A stretch of 64,000 bases of DNA from Proteles cristata cristata (taxonomy: Eukaryota; Chordata; Mammalia; Carnivora; Hyaenidae), in assembly GCA_017311185.1 (NCBI GenBank), contig JAESUZ010002594.1, forward strand, positions 1,364,001 through 1,428,000, written 5' to 3'. Below, one piece after another: positions 45,689 to 55,800 of this stretch. A program made the position numbers and the translations under genes. The notes under the pieces were generated by a model. That model was not told where the DNA came from. It made no database searches and saw nothing but the letters and a program-made list of their open reading frames with translations. Positions within the stretch are counted from its first letter, which is position 1. The number at the start of each line of letters is the position of its first letter.

Positions 45689-47120
45689 AATTGTGGTTAA
45701 TGAACTGTAGCTTTGGAATCTTGGAAGGTCAAGAGTATAAGTGCCCCTCTTTTTACTACAGTGCTGTTCAACAGAATGTAATTCAAGCCACACATGTGAA
45801 TTTAACTTTTCTAGTGGCCACATTAGGAAAAAAGAGTAGGGGGTGTTGGGGTGGCTCAGTCCGTTAAGCGTCTGACTCTTAAGATTTCAGGTCAGGTCAT
45901 GATCTCACAGTTTGTGAGTTCAAGCCCTCCACTGAGCTCCAAGCCTGCTGGGGATTCTTTCTCCCTCTCCCTTCCTTCCTCTCTCCCTCTCTCCCCCTCT
46001 CCCTCTCTCCCCCTCTCTCCCGCAAAATAAACATAAATAGACTTAAAACAGTTAAAATTAACTTTAATTATGTATTTTAGCTAAGTATCTCTCAAATATT
46101 TTCATTTCAATACACTGTAAATATAAAGATTACTGAGATATTTTCACTTTTTTGGGTCCTAAGTAGTCTGGTCCCAGAATTCAGTGTGTATCTTTTATTT
46201 TAAAAAAATATTTATTTATTTTTAAGGGGGAAGGGCGGGAGTAGGGGTGGACAGAGAATCCAAAGCAGGCTCCACACTGACAGCAGAGAGCCCAAAGCAG
46301 GGCTCAAACCCATGAACCATGAGATCATGATCCAAGCTGAAGCTGGACGCTTAACCAATGGAGCCACGCAGGCACCCCAGTATATATCTTTAGTTTTACT
46401 ATTATTATTAAAAAATTTTTTTTTCTATTTATTTTGAGAGAGACAGAGACAGCATGAACAGGGGAGGCACAGAAAGAGAGGGAGAGAGAGAAGCCCAATG
46501 CAGGACTTAAACACACAGAAATGGTGAGATCGTGACCCGAGTCGAAACCAAGAGTCGGATGCTTAACTGACTGAGCCACCCAGGTGCCAACCCCTCACTG
46601 GAAGTATGTATTTTTAATTAGAGCACAACTCAAGTTGGATAAACCATACTTCAAATGCTCAACAGCCACAAATATTTAGTGGCTATATGAACAGAACCGA
46701 TCTTGAGCAATGATTCTTAGCTCATGTGGCATACCAAATCCTGAACCAGGATAAAGACACCTTGCTGTTTTAATCTAATCTTGCTGCTCGCAAAATACAT
46801 AAGGAACAAGGTGCCCATTAATCACATAAGGACATACCAATGATTTTTGACCCATCATCTTCCACATCTGAGAGTTCCATGTCTTCCACATCACGATTAT
46901 CTGTCACAGGCTCTGGTGTGGCAGACTTCTCACTCTCCATGGCTGGCGACTGGGATTCCTCACCTCCCATTCCCTGAAAAGGAGACTCAGAACCAGTTGG
47001 AGAAGGAGCATCCATGCTTGGGGAAGGGACTGGTGATTCTTCAGGATCAGGAAGGGTTGACTTCAACTGATCCAGCTTCTTCTTCAAATTGTTCACTCGA
47101 TTAGCAAAGGTCTTGTATGC
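36523..47120 (-). CDS. RPRD2: RPRD2 3' part (last four coding exons; 5' part outside window)
   Basis: Regulation of nuclear pre-mRNA domain-containing 2, a nuclear partner of phosphorylated RNA polymerase II CTD. The CTD-interacting domain (CID) is encoded upstream and is not in this window. Exons here: 46838-47120, 44406-44666, 42281-42481 and 36523-39299, totalling 3,522 nt (1,173 codons plus TGA). Human RPRD2 is about 1,461 aa, so roughly 288 N-terminal residues are missing. The visible protein is low-complexity: an acidic stretch (DMELSDVEDDGSK), Ser/Pro/Thr-rich spacers, a Q run, proline repeats (PPPPPGEHSG type) and a basic-aromatic C-terminus (RGPPFFAPKRPFFPPRY). All junction phases agree. 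Confidence 0.96.
40781..40909 (-). repeat. Truncated carnivore SINE (minus)
   Basis: Lacks much of the CT-rich body. Retains GACGCTTAACCAACTGAGCC and ACCCGTGCGCCCC. Confidence 0.8.
41092..41308 (-). repeat. Carnivore SINE, young subtype (minus)
   Basis: TTATTTATTTCTAGGAGAG, CGAAAGTCGGACGCTTAACC, then CACCCAGGTGCCCC. Confidence 0.92.
41940..42115 (-). repeat. MIR element in RPRD2 intron 10
   Basis: GAGCCTTACTCTCCTCACCT and ATTCTATGAC are a reverse MIR core and end. Confidence 0.65.
42281..42481 (-). CDS. RPRD2: RPRD2 exon 10
   Basis: 201 nt, phase 1/1. Encodes VSPASRPSPGTPTSPSNLSS, then NPLANILSKVEITPESILSA and LSKTQTQSAPALQ. Length divisible by three, so skipping would keep frame. Confidence 0.95.
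42983..43195 (-). repeat. Carnivore SINE (minus)
   Basis: TGTTTTATTTATTTCTGAAC, GAGA body, end CACCCAGGTGCCC. Confidence 0.88.
43196..43306 (-). repeat. Short carnivore SINE (minus)
   Basis: CATGTCCAACATGGGGCTTG through GCCAGCCAGGTGCTCCC. Confidence 0.8.
43494..43575 (-). repeat. Partial short carnivore SINE (minus)
   Basis: AGTAATCTCTATATTCAACG and GACTTCAACTCACAAGCC. The 5' head is missing. Confidence 0.65.
43569..43668 (+). repeat. Short carnivore SINE (plus)
   Basis: GAGGCACCAAGCTTGATTTA head and ATGTAGAGATTACTTACAAA tail. Confidence 0.75.
43670..43882 (-). repeat. Carnivore SINE (minus)
   Basis: TGTTTTATTTATTTCTAAGA, then GAGCCACCCAGGTGCCCC. It faces the short plus SINE, forming a poly(A)/poly(T) junction. 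Confidence 0.88.
44122..44184. repeat. Compound (AC)(GC)(TC)(AC) microsatellite
   Basis: ACACACGCGCGCG, then about 12 TC units, then about 12 AC units. The alternating purine-pyrimidine runs are Z-DNA-prone. Lies 222 bp downstream, in transcript sense, of RPRD2 exon 9. Confidence 0.9.
44406..44666 (-). CDS. RPRD2: RPRD2 exon 9
   Basis: 261 nt, phase 1/1. Encodes EDRKEKPVEKSAASTAAPAK, TMTATPPLPKPVNTSLL and NVDLAKISSILSSLTSVMKN. Donor GTAAGT. Also frame-neutral if skipped. Confidence 0.95.
45178..45270 (-). repeat. Short carnivore SINE (minus)
   Basis: TTTAATCTCTACACCCAACA through GCCAGCCAGGTGCCC. Confidence 0.78.
45271..45367 (-). repeat. Short carnivore SINE, second tandem copy (minus)
   Basis: CTCAGTGTGGAGCTTGAACT through GCCAGCCAGGTGTCCCC. 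Lies directly beside the previous copy. Confidence 0.7.
45395..45687 (+). repeat. Carnivore SINE, young subtype, with (GAAA)n tail (plus)
   Basis: GGGGCGCCTGGGTGGCTTAG head. The tail expanded to (GAAAA)n and then (GAAA)n at about 45604-45687. Perfect 15-bp duplication AAATTGTGGTTAATG at 45380-45394 and 45688-45702. Confidence 0.93.
45839..46036 (+). repeat. Carnivore SINE with CT-rich body (plus)
   Basis: GGGTTGGGGTGGCTCAGTCC-like head, then a long CCCTCT polypyrimidine tract at about 45958-46020. Confidence 0.82.
46200..46378 (-). repeat. Carnivore SINE (minus)
   Basis: ATATTTATTTATTTTTAAGG, then GAGCCACGCAGGCACCCC. Confidence 0.85.
46408..46589 (-). repeat. Carnivore SINE (minus)
   Basis: TTTATTTTGAGAGAGACAGA, then TGACTGAGCCACCCAGGTGC. 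Confidence 0.85.
46838..47120 (-). CDS. RPRD2: RPRD2 exon 8 (first coding exon in window)
   Basis: 283 nt, phase 0 to 1. Encodes AYKTFANRVNNLKKKLDQLK, PSPSMDAPSPTGSESPFQGM and VEDMELSDVEDDGSKII. Acceptor CTTTTTCTCTTTTAG. Upstream exons were not found in the remaining 16.9 kb. Confidence 0.96.
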
Positions 47121-47242
47121 CTAAAAGAGAAAAAGAAGAGTTATTCCTCTGAGAAAAGGACTAAGGTACTACCATTTTGACTCTGACCATATTTCCTCAT
47201 TATTATTAACTTAGCACTGGTACAAAACAAACAAACAAACCA

Positions 47243-47437
47243 GGGGCACCTGGGTTCCTTAGTCAGTTAAGTGTTTGATGTCTCAGGTCACAATCTCACA
47301 GTTCAGGAGTTTGAGCCCCACATCCAGCTCTCTGCTGTCAGCACAGAGCCCACTTGGAATCTTTTGTACCCCTTTCTCTTTACCCCTCTCCTAGCCACAT
47401 GAATATGCTCTCTCTCTCAAAAATAAACATTAAAAAA
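47243..47437 (+). repeat. Carnivore SINE (plus)
   Basis: GGGGCACCTGGGTTCCTTAG head, AAAAATAAACATTAAAAA tail. Confidence 0.87.
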
Positions 47438-47568
47438 CCCCAAATCTGTCAAGCATAGAGTAGTTTCCAATCTCTGCTTTTTTCCCTAAATGAGTATTTC
47501 CATCCATGTAGCTGCCCAAGCTAGAAACATAGAGGCTATCTGTACTTAATCTTCCCTTGCTCTTTTCT

Positions 47569-47790
47569 TTTTTTTTTTTTTTTAATTTTTATTTATTTCT
47601 AGGAGAGAGAGAGAGACAGCATGAGCAGGGGAGGGTCAGAGAGAGAGGGAATCACAGACTCTGAAACAGCCTCCAGGCTCTGAGCTGGCAGTCAGCACAG
47701 AGCCTGACGTGGGGCTCAAACCCACGAACCGTGAGATCATGACCCAAGCGAAAGTCGAACACTTAACCGACTAAGCCACCCAGGCGCCCC
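47569..47790 (-). repeat. Carnivore SINE, young subtype (minus)
   Basis: Perfect 16-bp duplication TCCCTTGCTCTTTTCT at 47553-47568 and 47791-47806. Confidence 0.93.
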
Positions 47791-47982
47791 TCCCTTGCTC
47801 TTTTCTATACATCTTCCCAAACCAGTAATTATGGAGAGCCTACATGTGCTGGTCAGTCTTTTAGGTACTAGAGATACAGCAATGACTAAGATGACAGACA
47901 AAAATCAAGTCCATAAAGTATAGCCTCGGAGGTCAAACAGTATGCACTTTATTTATTCATTCATTTGTTCATTCATTTATTT

Positions 47983-48177
47983 ATTTAACATTTTTACTTA
48001 TTATTGACAGAGCATGAGCATGGAAGGGGCAGAGAGAGGAGGAGACACAGAATCTGAAGCAAGCTCCAGGCTCGGAGCGGTCAGCACAGAGCCCAGTGCA
48101 GGGCTCGAACTCAAACTGTGAGATCATGACCCGAGCTGAAGTCAGATGCTTAACTGACTGAGCCACCCAGGCGCCCC
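47983..48177 (-). repeat. Carnivore SINE (minus)
   Basis: TTTTTACTTATTATTGACAG, then GAGCCACCCAGGCGCCCC. Confidence 0.88.
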
Positions 48178-48209
48178 AGTATGGACGTTTTAAAGAAATA
48201 AACTTTTGA

Positions 48210-48462
48210 GGGGCACCTGGGGACTTGGTTGGTAATGTATCCACCTTCGGCTCAGGTCATGATCTCACAGTGTGTGGGTTTGAGCCCCGCATTGGGCTCT
48301 GTGCTGACAGCTCAGAGCCTGGAGCCTGCTTCGGATTCTGTGTCTCCCTCTCTGAACTTCCCCTGCTCATGTTGTCTCTGTCTCTCAGAAATAAATTAAA
48401 ACAAAAAAATTTAAAGAAAAATAAAATAAAATAAAATAAAATAAAACAAAACAAAACAAAAC
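48210..48462 (+). repeat. Carnivore SINE with (AAAAT)n/(AAAAC)n tail (plus)
   Basis: GGGGCACCTGGGGACTTGGT head. Pentanucleotide tail at about 48416-48462. Confidence 0.88.
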
Positions 48463-48632
48463 AGTTTTAGGTATAAAAAATTACTGTAAAGATTATACAA
48501 AGCATTCCCAATTTTCCCTTTTATTAACCTCTAACATTATTATGATACATTGGCCACAATTAATGAACCAATTTTGGTAATTATTTATTAACTGAAGTCC
48601 ATATACTTCATGCAGATTTCCTTCAAAAATTT

Positions 48633-48883
48633 TTAAAATGTTTATTTTTGAGAGACAGAGACAGAGACAGAGGATGAGTGGGGGATGGGGGGAAAGAGAG
48701 CAGGGAGAGACGGAATCCAAAGATTCTAGATTCCCTCTAGAGAGGGAGACACAGAATCTGAAGCAGGCTCCAGGCTCTGAGCTGTCAGCACAGAGCCCAG
48801 GGTGAGACTGGAACTCACGAACCGTGAGATCAAGACCCGAGCGGAAGTCAGACACTTAACCAACTGAGCCGCCCAGGCGCCCC
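48633..48883 (-). repeat. Carnivore SINE (minus)
   Basis: AATGTTTATTTTTGAGAGAC, body with an internal duplication around 48700-48750, then CGCCCAGGCGCCCC. Confidence 0.87.
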
Positions 48884-49550
48884 TACTCAGTTTTTTCTAT
48901 TCCAAGATTCCATGCAGGCTACCACAGTGCATTTAGTAGTCACGCCTTCTTAGGCTTCTCTGTAAGCTTGTTAGAGTTTCCTTGTTTTGATGACCTTGGC
49001 AGTTTTCAGGAGTACTGGTTAGGTATTTTATAGACTGTCCCTCAAATGAGATTTACCTCATGTTTTTCTTCTGATTAGACTGGGGTTGGGGCGACTGGGT
49101 GGCTCAGTTGGTTAAGTCTCCAACTTCAGCTCAGGTCATGATCTCACGGTTGGTGGGTTTGGGCCCCGCGTCGGGCTCTGTACTGACAGCCAGCTCAGAG
49201 CCTGTTTCGGACTCTGTGTGTGTGTCTCTCTCTCTGACCCTCCCCTGTTCACACTGTCTCTCTCTCTCTCTCACTCTCAGAAATAAATAAAATAAATAAA
49301 TACATAAAAATAGACTGGGGTTATAGGTACTTGGAAGACCAGAGACGTAAAGCACTGTTATCATCACGGCATATCAAGGGTACATATAATCAATATGATG
49401 TACCATTGTTGATGTTAACCTTTATCACTTGGCTTCAATTCTATCGATCTGATTATCTAAATGCCAATGACTTAAGATTGTCTTCTTTTTGTTAAGTCTT
49501 GGGCCATCAGGTTGTGAAATCATTTTGGTTGGTTGAACAAGCAGCATTAT
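48884..49550 (+). repeat. Old L1-like 3' sequence split by a SINE
   Basis: GAGATTTACCTCATGTTTTT and AAGGGTACATATAATC resemble an ancient L1 3' region. The SINE at 49088 interrupts it. Family assignment is from memory and uncertain. Confidence 0.4.
49088..49310 (+). repeat. Carnivore SINE (plus)
   Basis: GGGCGACTGGGTGGCTCAGT head. Perfect 12-bp duplication TAGACTGGGGTT at 49076-49087 and 49311-49322. Confidence 0.92.
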
Positions 49551-49553
49551 TTT

Positions 49554-49774
49554 TTTTTGAGAGAGAGAGAGAGAGCACGTGCGCACAAGTGCACACACAT
49601 TGGTGCATGTGGCTGTGTGCAAGCAAGGGAAGGGGAGAGGAAGGAGAGAATTCCAAGTAGCTCCACACCCAGCACGGAGCCTGAGGTCCAGGCTGACCTC
49701 AGGAACCATAAGATCATGACCTGAACTGAGATCAAGAGTCAGACATTTAACCAGCTGAGCCACTCAGGTGCCCC
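49554..49774 (-). repeat. Carnivore SINE (minus)
   Basis: GAGAGAGAGAGCACGTGCGC body, end CACTCAGGTGCCCC. Duplication AAGSAGCATTATTT at 49540-49553 and 49775-49788, one mismatch. Confidence 0.9.
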
Positions 49775-49789
49775 AAGGAGCATTATTTA

Positions 49790-49995
49790 AAAAAAAAATT
49801 TTTTTTAAGTGTTTATTTTTGAGAGGGAGACAGAGTGTGAGTGGAGAGGAGCAGAGTAAGAGGGAGACACAAAATCCAAAGCAGGCTCCAAGCTCTGGGC
49901 TGTTGGCACAGAGCCCTACATGGGGCTTGAACTCACAAACTCATGATCTCAACCGCAGTTGGACACTGAACCAACTAAGTCCTCCAGGCGCCCCT
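49790..49995 (-). repeat. Carnivore SINE (minus)
   Basis: AAGTGTTTATTTTTGAGAGG, then CCTCCAGGCGCCCC. Confidence 0.86.
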
Positions 49996-51271
49996 GTTTT
50001 TAAAAAGAAATGGAACAGAAAAGAGTATACGAGCGCTGAGCTCTGCTTCTGGATACACTTGAATAGCTTGCACTGGAGCAATCCTCCCACCACGAACAGG
50101 TGGGAAAGCCAGATACACGCACACTCGTACTCCCACGCGTGCATGCACACACACGGTCAGCGTGCTTGAGGGTGCTGAGGCCACCAAACCGTGGGTGGCA
50201 CCCCCACCGCAAGGGTCCTTCGGGAAGGCCACGTGGGGCTCCGCAGCTACCTGTTGGCTCAGGGCTCTGCGGATGTGGGGAGCCAGGCCAGCATCTGAGA
50301 ACTCTGGCAAAGGACAAGGTGGAGGGCCACTGTTATGTATGAAGAAAAAAGCAGAGCTTGTAAGAGCTTTGTTGATTTGTACAGATAGAAATTAGAGACC
50401 CGGAAGGCCAGGACTCTGGTGAAAGAGAGGAGACAGAAACGGCTTGTCAATACGCTGTTTTTTTCCCTTTACGGTATCTGCTAAATTCTCAAGAGGGAAT
50501 TAAGAAGCCAAGCAGAAAACTTTGAAAACAGTAGTGTAACGCAGTCTTTTGCGCTGAGGAGACAACGATTCGAGTTCACATCCTGCAGCAGACGAGGGGC
50601 CCTAGCACTCACCCCAGCCTCTCAGAGGGAGAACTAACTCTAAGCCAGGAAGAACCAAAACACGACAAAGTCGTGCCCAGACTGCGGTGCAGCCCTCGTC
50701 AGTTCACTCTGGGACTGGATCGATACGGTCCACTCTCTCCACATCTGCCTCGCAAGGGGGGCGGGTTGCCCGCTCTGGAGAAAGGAGAATCTTAGACACT
50801 CTACAGATGCATTCATATACCATACTCTCAATACAAAATTAGCCGGCATCCCAAGGGACAGGACTAAAGGAACTAAAAGAAAAAAGACACTAGAAACAGA
50901 CTTGTAACAGATGAAGCCAAATATTGGAATTATCTGACAAAAACCAAATAGTTATGTTTCACACAGTCAAGAAAATAGAGAAAAATCCCATCTTGAACCT
51001 TCAATCCAAAATCCATAAGCTGGGGCTGAAGAGAAAGACTGGGTAGCCTGAAGTAAGAGAATGGAGACACAACGGCAGAGGAGTATGTTGGCGTGGCGGC
51101 AAGGCACTGCCTGGGCTGCTGCAGCCAGGCCAAGACCAGAGAAAGGCCAAAGAGGTGAATGAGGAGGGCCGGATGGGCCGGGAGTCTGGCTTCACATAGG
51201 GATGGATCACGTGAGCAATCATGTTGAAAATAAGGGTATAAGCTTTTGCAGTGTTAGAAAAAGCAATTATA
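49996..51271. other. Unique intronic block, part GC-rich
   Basis: 50000-50340 is GC-rich and unlike its surroundings. 50860-51010 resembles an old L1 5' region (TATTGGAATTATCTGACAAA). No confirmed gene. A weak exon-like unit on the minus strand at 50251-50294 is discussed under findings. Confidence 0.45.
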
Positions 51272-51476
51272 GGGCCGCCTGGGTGGTTCAGTTGGTTAAG
51301 CGTCCAACTTCGGCTCAGGTCATGATCTTGCAGTTTGTGAGTTCGAGCCCCGTGTGCAGCTCTGTGCTGACAGCTTACAGCCTGGAGCCTACTTCAGATT
51401 CTGTGTCTCCCCCCTCTCTCTTCTTTCTCCCACTCATGCTCTGTCTCTCTCTCAAAAATAAACATTTAAAAAAGAA
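51272..51476 (+). repeat. Carnivore SINE (plus)
   Basis: GGGCCGCCTGGGTGGTTCAG head, CAAAAATAAACATTTAAA tail. Confidence 0.9.
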
Positions 51477-52029
51477 AAAAAGAAAACAGAAATGCAATTA
51501 CAAATGGGGAAAGGGAGAAAACTAGAATGAATCCTGTGGTGTTGGATTGGGATTGTAGAGAGCAATGTGAACTCATGGTTTTCAATACATGCAGGCAGAT
51601 ACAGAGATTATATACATACATCTATTTCCTGCCTCTGTAGGAAATGGTCTGGGAGCTGTGATGTCCCAACATCAATGAGTTCTACCTAGTACTCAGAACT
51701 TGGTTTCTAAACAGTTTTTCACTAAAAGGAACCCAGGCTCCTTGGTAAATGACTGATTCCAGGGCCAGGCAGAAAATGCAAAATAGGGTGGAATGTCTTG
51801 TTCTAAAAGTAAGGAAATTGCTCAAAAAATGACAGGGACATGTAAAAAACACAGAAAGCAGCCTGAAAGGAGCTCCCACTGGCTTGAACATCACAATTAT
51901 TGGTAGTGATCAATTAAAACATTGAGTAAATAAGACTGTAATAGTCCATATTGATTAAATAAATGAATAAACTAAAGGTTTAATGATGAATAAGGTATTT
52001 ATTTACATAGTTTCAAAATACCTCCCCAC
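51477..52029. other. Intronic, no feature recognised
   Basis: AT-rich sequence, possibly an old interspersed repeat that I cannot name. Confidence 0.4.
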
Positions 52030-52149
52030 AAAACACTAATTACTCTATTACTTTCCCAGGGTGTGGTAATAAAGCACCACAAATCAGATGGCTTAAAACA
52101 ACAGAAATTTATTGTCTCCTTTTTTTAAAAATTTATTTATTTATTTATT

Positions 52150-52366
52150 TTTAATGTTTTTTTATTTATTTCTAGGAGAGAGAGAGAGAGAGACAGCGTG
52201 AGCAGGGGAGGGTCAGAGAGAGAGGGAGTCACAGACTGAAACAGGCTCCAGGCTCTGAGCTGGCAGTCAGCACAGAGCCCGACGCGGGGCTCGAACCCGC
52301 GAACCGCGAGATCATGACCTAAGTGAAAGTCGGACGCTTAACCGACTAAGCCACCCAGGCGCCCCT
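52150..52366 (-). repeat. Carnivore SINE, young subtype (minus)
   Basis: TTTATTTATTTCTAGGAGAG, GTCGGACGCTTAACCGACTA, then CCCAGGCGCCCC. Inside the MLT1 LTR. Confidence 0.92.
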
Positions 52367-52597
52367 AAAAATTTTTTTATAGTTTTATTTATTTTTGAGA
52401 CAGAGACAGAGCACGAGTGGGGAAGGGGCAGAGAGAGAGAGAGAGAGAGGGAGGGGAGGGAGACACAGAATCTGAAATAGGCTCCAGGCTCTGAGCTATC
52501 AGTACAGAACGTGAGGCGGGGCTCGAATCCATGAACCGCGAGATCATGACCTGAGCCGAAGTGAGACGCTCAACTGACTGAGCCACCCAGGCACCCT
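52367..52597 (-). repeat. Carnivore SINE (minus)
   Basis: GTTTTATTTATTTTTGAGAC, then TGAGCCACCCAGGCACCC. The older of the pair inside the LTR. Confidence 0.9.
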
Positions 52598-53154
52598 GAA
52601 ATTTATGGTCTCCTAATTCTGGTGGCTAGAAGTCCAAAATCAAGGTGTCAGGAGGGCTAGCCTTCCTCCAAGACCAGCCAGGATACTTTCTTACCTTTTC
52701 CCTGATGCTGGTGGTAGCCATCAACCCTTGGCACCCCTTGGCTTGCAGGTGCATCACTACAGTATCTGTTTGGGGTGTCATATGATGTTCTCTGTGTGTG
52801 TGTCTGTATGCAAATTTCCCTCTTCTTATAAGGACACAAGTTACATTGCATTAAGGCCCACCCTGATGACCTCAGCTTAATTTGATCACATCTGCAAAGA
52901 CCCTAATTTCCAAGCAAGGTCACATTCATGTATACTAGGAATTAGGGCTTCAACATCTTTCTGGAGTACACAATTTAATCCATAGCAATTACCAAGTGAA
53001 AACTTTTCAATGAATAAACCTAGAAGACATCACAGTAATAAGATATCAAAAGGAATATAACAGGTAGTGCAAGACATCAAATTTGTGTGATGAGAATACA
53101 ATCAATTATGTGATATTTCTACTAAAGATGCATAGTGTAAATGTGACCACAATA

Positions 53155-54500
53155 AAAAAAAAAATCACATAAATCCCAACTGGGGAAAAATGAACTATTG
53201 GGACCTCATCAAAATAAAACGCTTCTGCACAGTGAAGGAAACAATCAGCAAAACTAAAAGGCAACCAACGGAATGGGAGAAGATATTTGCAAATAACTTT
53301 TCAGATAAAGGGTCAATCCAATATATATAAAGAACTTATCAAACTCAACACCCAAAAACCAAATAATCCAGTGAAGAAAACGGGCAAAAGATATGAATAG
53401 ACACTTCTCCAGAGAAGACATCCATTTGGCTAACAGACACATGAAAACATGTTCAACATCACTCATCGTCAGGGAAATATGTATCAAAACCATGATGAGA
53501 TACCACCTCACACCAGTCACAATGCCTAACATTAACAACTCAGGTAATAACAGATGTTGGTGAGGATGCGGAGAAAGAGGACCTCTTTTATGCTGTTGGT
53601 GGGATTGCAAACTGGTGCAGCCGCTCTGGAAAACAGTATAGAGGTTTCTCAAAAAGTTAAAAATAGAATTACAGTATGACTCAACAATTGCACTACTAGG
53701 TATTTGTCTAAGGGATACAGGTGTGCTGTTTCGAAGGGGCAGAGACACCCCAATGTTCAAAGCAGTGCTATCGACAATAGCCAAAGTATGAAAAGAGCCC
53801 AAATGTCCATCGACGGATGAATGGATAAAGAAGATGTGGTTTGGGGCGCCTGGGTGGCTTAGTCGGTTAAGCGTCCGACTTTCGCTTAGGTCATGATCTC
53901 GCGGTTCGCGGGTTCGAGCCCCGCGTCAGGCTCTGTGCTGACTGCCAGCTCAGAGCCTAGAGCCTGTTTCAGAGTCTGTGACTCCCTCTCTCTCTGACCC
54001 TCCCTGCTCATGATGTCTCTCTCTCTCTCCTAGAAATAAATAAAACATTAAAAAAAAAAAAAAGATGTGGTTTATATATACAGTGGAGTAATTACTCAGC
54101 AATCAAAAAGAAAGAAATCTTGCCATTTGCAACTATATGGATGGAACTAGAGAGTATTACGCTAACTGCAATGAGAGAAACACAAATATCATATGACTTC
54201 ACTCATATGTGGAATTTAAGATTCAAAACAGATGAACATATGGGAAGGGAAGCAAAAATAATAGAAAAACAAGGAGGGGGACAAAATATAAGACTCTTAA
54301 ATACAGAGAACAAATTGAGGGTTGCAGGAGGGGCTGTGGGTAGGGAGATGGCCTAGATGGGTGGGGGGCATTGAGGAAGACACTTGTTGGGATGAGGACT
54401 GGGTGTTACACGTAAGGGATGAATCACTGGATTCTCCTCCTGAAATCATTATTGCACTCTATGCTACCTAACTTGGATGTAAGTTAAAAACCAATCAATC
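53155..54500 (+). mobile_element. L1 3' end (ORF2 C-terminus and 3' UTR), degenerate
   Basis: CTATTGGGACCTCATCAAAA, AACGGGCAAAAGATATGAAT, GATGCGGAGAAAGAGG and GTTTCTCAAAAAGTTAAA are ORF2 tail phrases. The 3' UTR ends near GTAAGTTAAAAACC. Frameshifted and split by the SINE at 53843. Open frames on either strand here (up to 182 codons) are not genes. Confidence 0.9.
53843..54061 (+). repeat. Carnivore SINE, young subtype, inside L1 (plus)
   Basis: GGGGCGCCTGGGTGGCTTAG head. Perfect 12-bp duplication AAGATGTGGTTT at 53831-53842 and 54062-54073. Confidence 0.94.
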
Positions 54501-54650
54501 AATCCTAACCAGGGACACTACACTTTAGAACATGAAAATCAAGGAAAAGACTAAGGAATTGTTTTGGATCAAAGGAAAATAAAGAAAAATGCAATGACTG
54601 CAACCTATTATTCTGGACAGGATCTTCTGCTATAAAAACTGGCCAGTTTG

Positions 54651-54870
54651 GGGCGCCTGGGTGGCTTAGTCAGTTAAGCGTCCGACTTTCACTTAGGTCA
54701 TGATCTCGCGGTTCATGGGTTCGAGCCCCGCGTCGGGCTCTATGCTGACTGCCAGCTCAGAGCCTGGAGCCTGTTTCAGTCTGTGACTGCCTCTCTCTCT
54801 GACCCTCCCCTGCTCACGCTGTCTCTCTATCCTAGAAATAAATAAAACATTTAAAAACAAAAACAAAAAC
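54651..54870 (+). repeat. Carnivore SINE, young subtype, first of a tandem pair (plus)
   Basis: Follows AAAAACTGGCCAGTTTG (54634-54650), which recurs at 54871-54887 behind it. Confidence 0.94.
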
Positions 54871-54887
54871 AAAAACTGGCCAGTTTG

Positions 54888-55104
54888 GGGGCACCTGGGT
54901 GGCTTAGTCGGTTAAGCGTCCGGCTTTCGCTTAGGTCATGATCTTGCGGTTTGTGGGATCGAGCCCCACGTCGGGCTCTGTGCTGACTGCCAGCTCAGAG
55001 CCTGGAGCCTGTTTCAGAGTCTGTGTCTCCCTCTCTCTCTGACCCTCCCCTGTTCACACTGTCTCTCCCTATCCTAGAAATAAATAAAAATATTAAAAAA
55101 AAAA
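54888..55104 (+). repeat. Carnivore SINE, young subtype, second of a tandem pair (plus)
   Basis: Flanked by the second and third copies of AAAAACTGGCCAGTTTG (54871-54887, 55105-55121). Differs from the first copy at several positions, for example GGGCACCTGGG and TTCACACTG. Confidence 0.94.
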
Positions 55105-55121
55105 AAAAACTGGCCAGTTTG

Positions 55122-55800
55122 AATAGGGTTGAAGTATTATATAATAATGGCATGTCAATGTATCAATTTCCTGATCAAATGGCTATGCTTTATGGTTACA
55201 AAGGAAAATATATACTATAAAGAGGGAGAATAGTGTCTGGCAGGAAAACACACATGAAAATATTTGGGGGTGATGGGACATCACCAACTTATTTTCAAAC
55301 GATTTATGAAAAAAATGTCTTCATAAGGTACTTAAGATGTTTAAAAGTGTGAGAATGTTTCAAAATTTTAAAAAGAATGAAAAGCTGAAAGATCAAAAAA
55401 GACAAAGAAAAAGATCAACAGAAATTTACCAGAAAACCAAATTCTTTCTAAAAGGAAATGGGGGGGGGGGTGAAGGGAAGAAAAAAATCAAATGGTGATT
55501 CTAGAACTGAACGAGCCAACTAAATACAATTAACTGATGTGTTTAATAATAGATAAGATTCAGCAGAAGTGAAAATTAATAAATTAGAAGACTGGTTAAT
55601 AGAAAATATCTAGAAGGAAGCACTAAAGAGAAAAAGGATGGAAAATACAGAAAGGAACATAAAAAAACACTTGGAACACAGGAAGGAACATAAAAAGGCA
55701 CTTGGAACTCAGTGATGAGAGCTAATAAACATATTAATAGAGCTTTAGAAGGAGAGGAGAGAGAACAGAATAGAAACAATACTGGAACAGATAATAGTGG
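55122..55800. other. AT-rich intronic DNA with a 2x31-bp direct repeat
   Basis: No gene visible. Near-identical direct repeat AAGGAACATAAAAARRCACT plus TGGAAC at about 55651-55682 and 55683-55712. Poly(G) run GGGGGGGGGG near 55460. Confidence 0.6.

Larger units (their letters stand above)
52030..52990 (-). mobile_element. MLT1-type LTR (ERVL-MaLR), minus, split by two SINEs
   Basis: Hallmarks in reverse: AGCACCACAAATCAGATGGC, AACAACAGAAATTTATTGTC, then after the SINEs CTCCTAATTCTGGTGGCTAG, CTTCTTATAAGGACACAAG, GCCCACCCTGATGACCTCAG and ACACAATTTAATCCATA. Solo LTR with no internal retroviral coding sequence. Confidence 0.75.

Noticed and set aside
53254..53802. 182-codon reverse open frame
   Set aside because: Antisense to an L1 ORF2 3' end.
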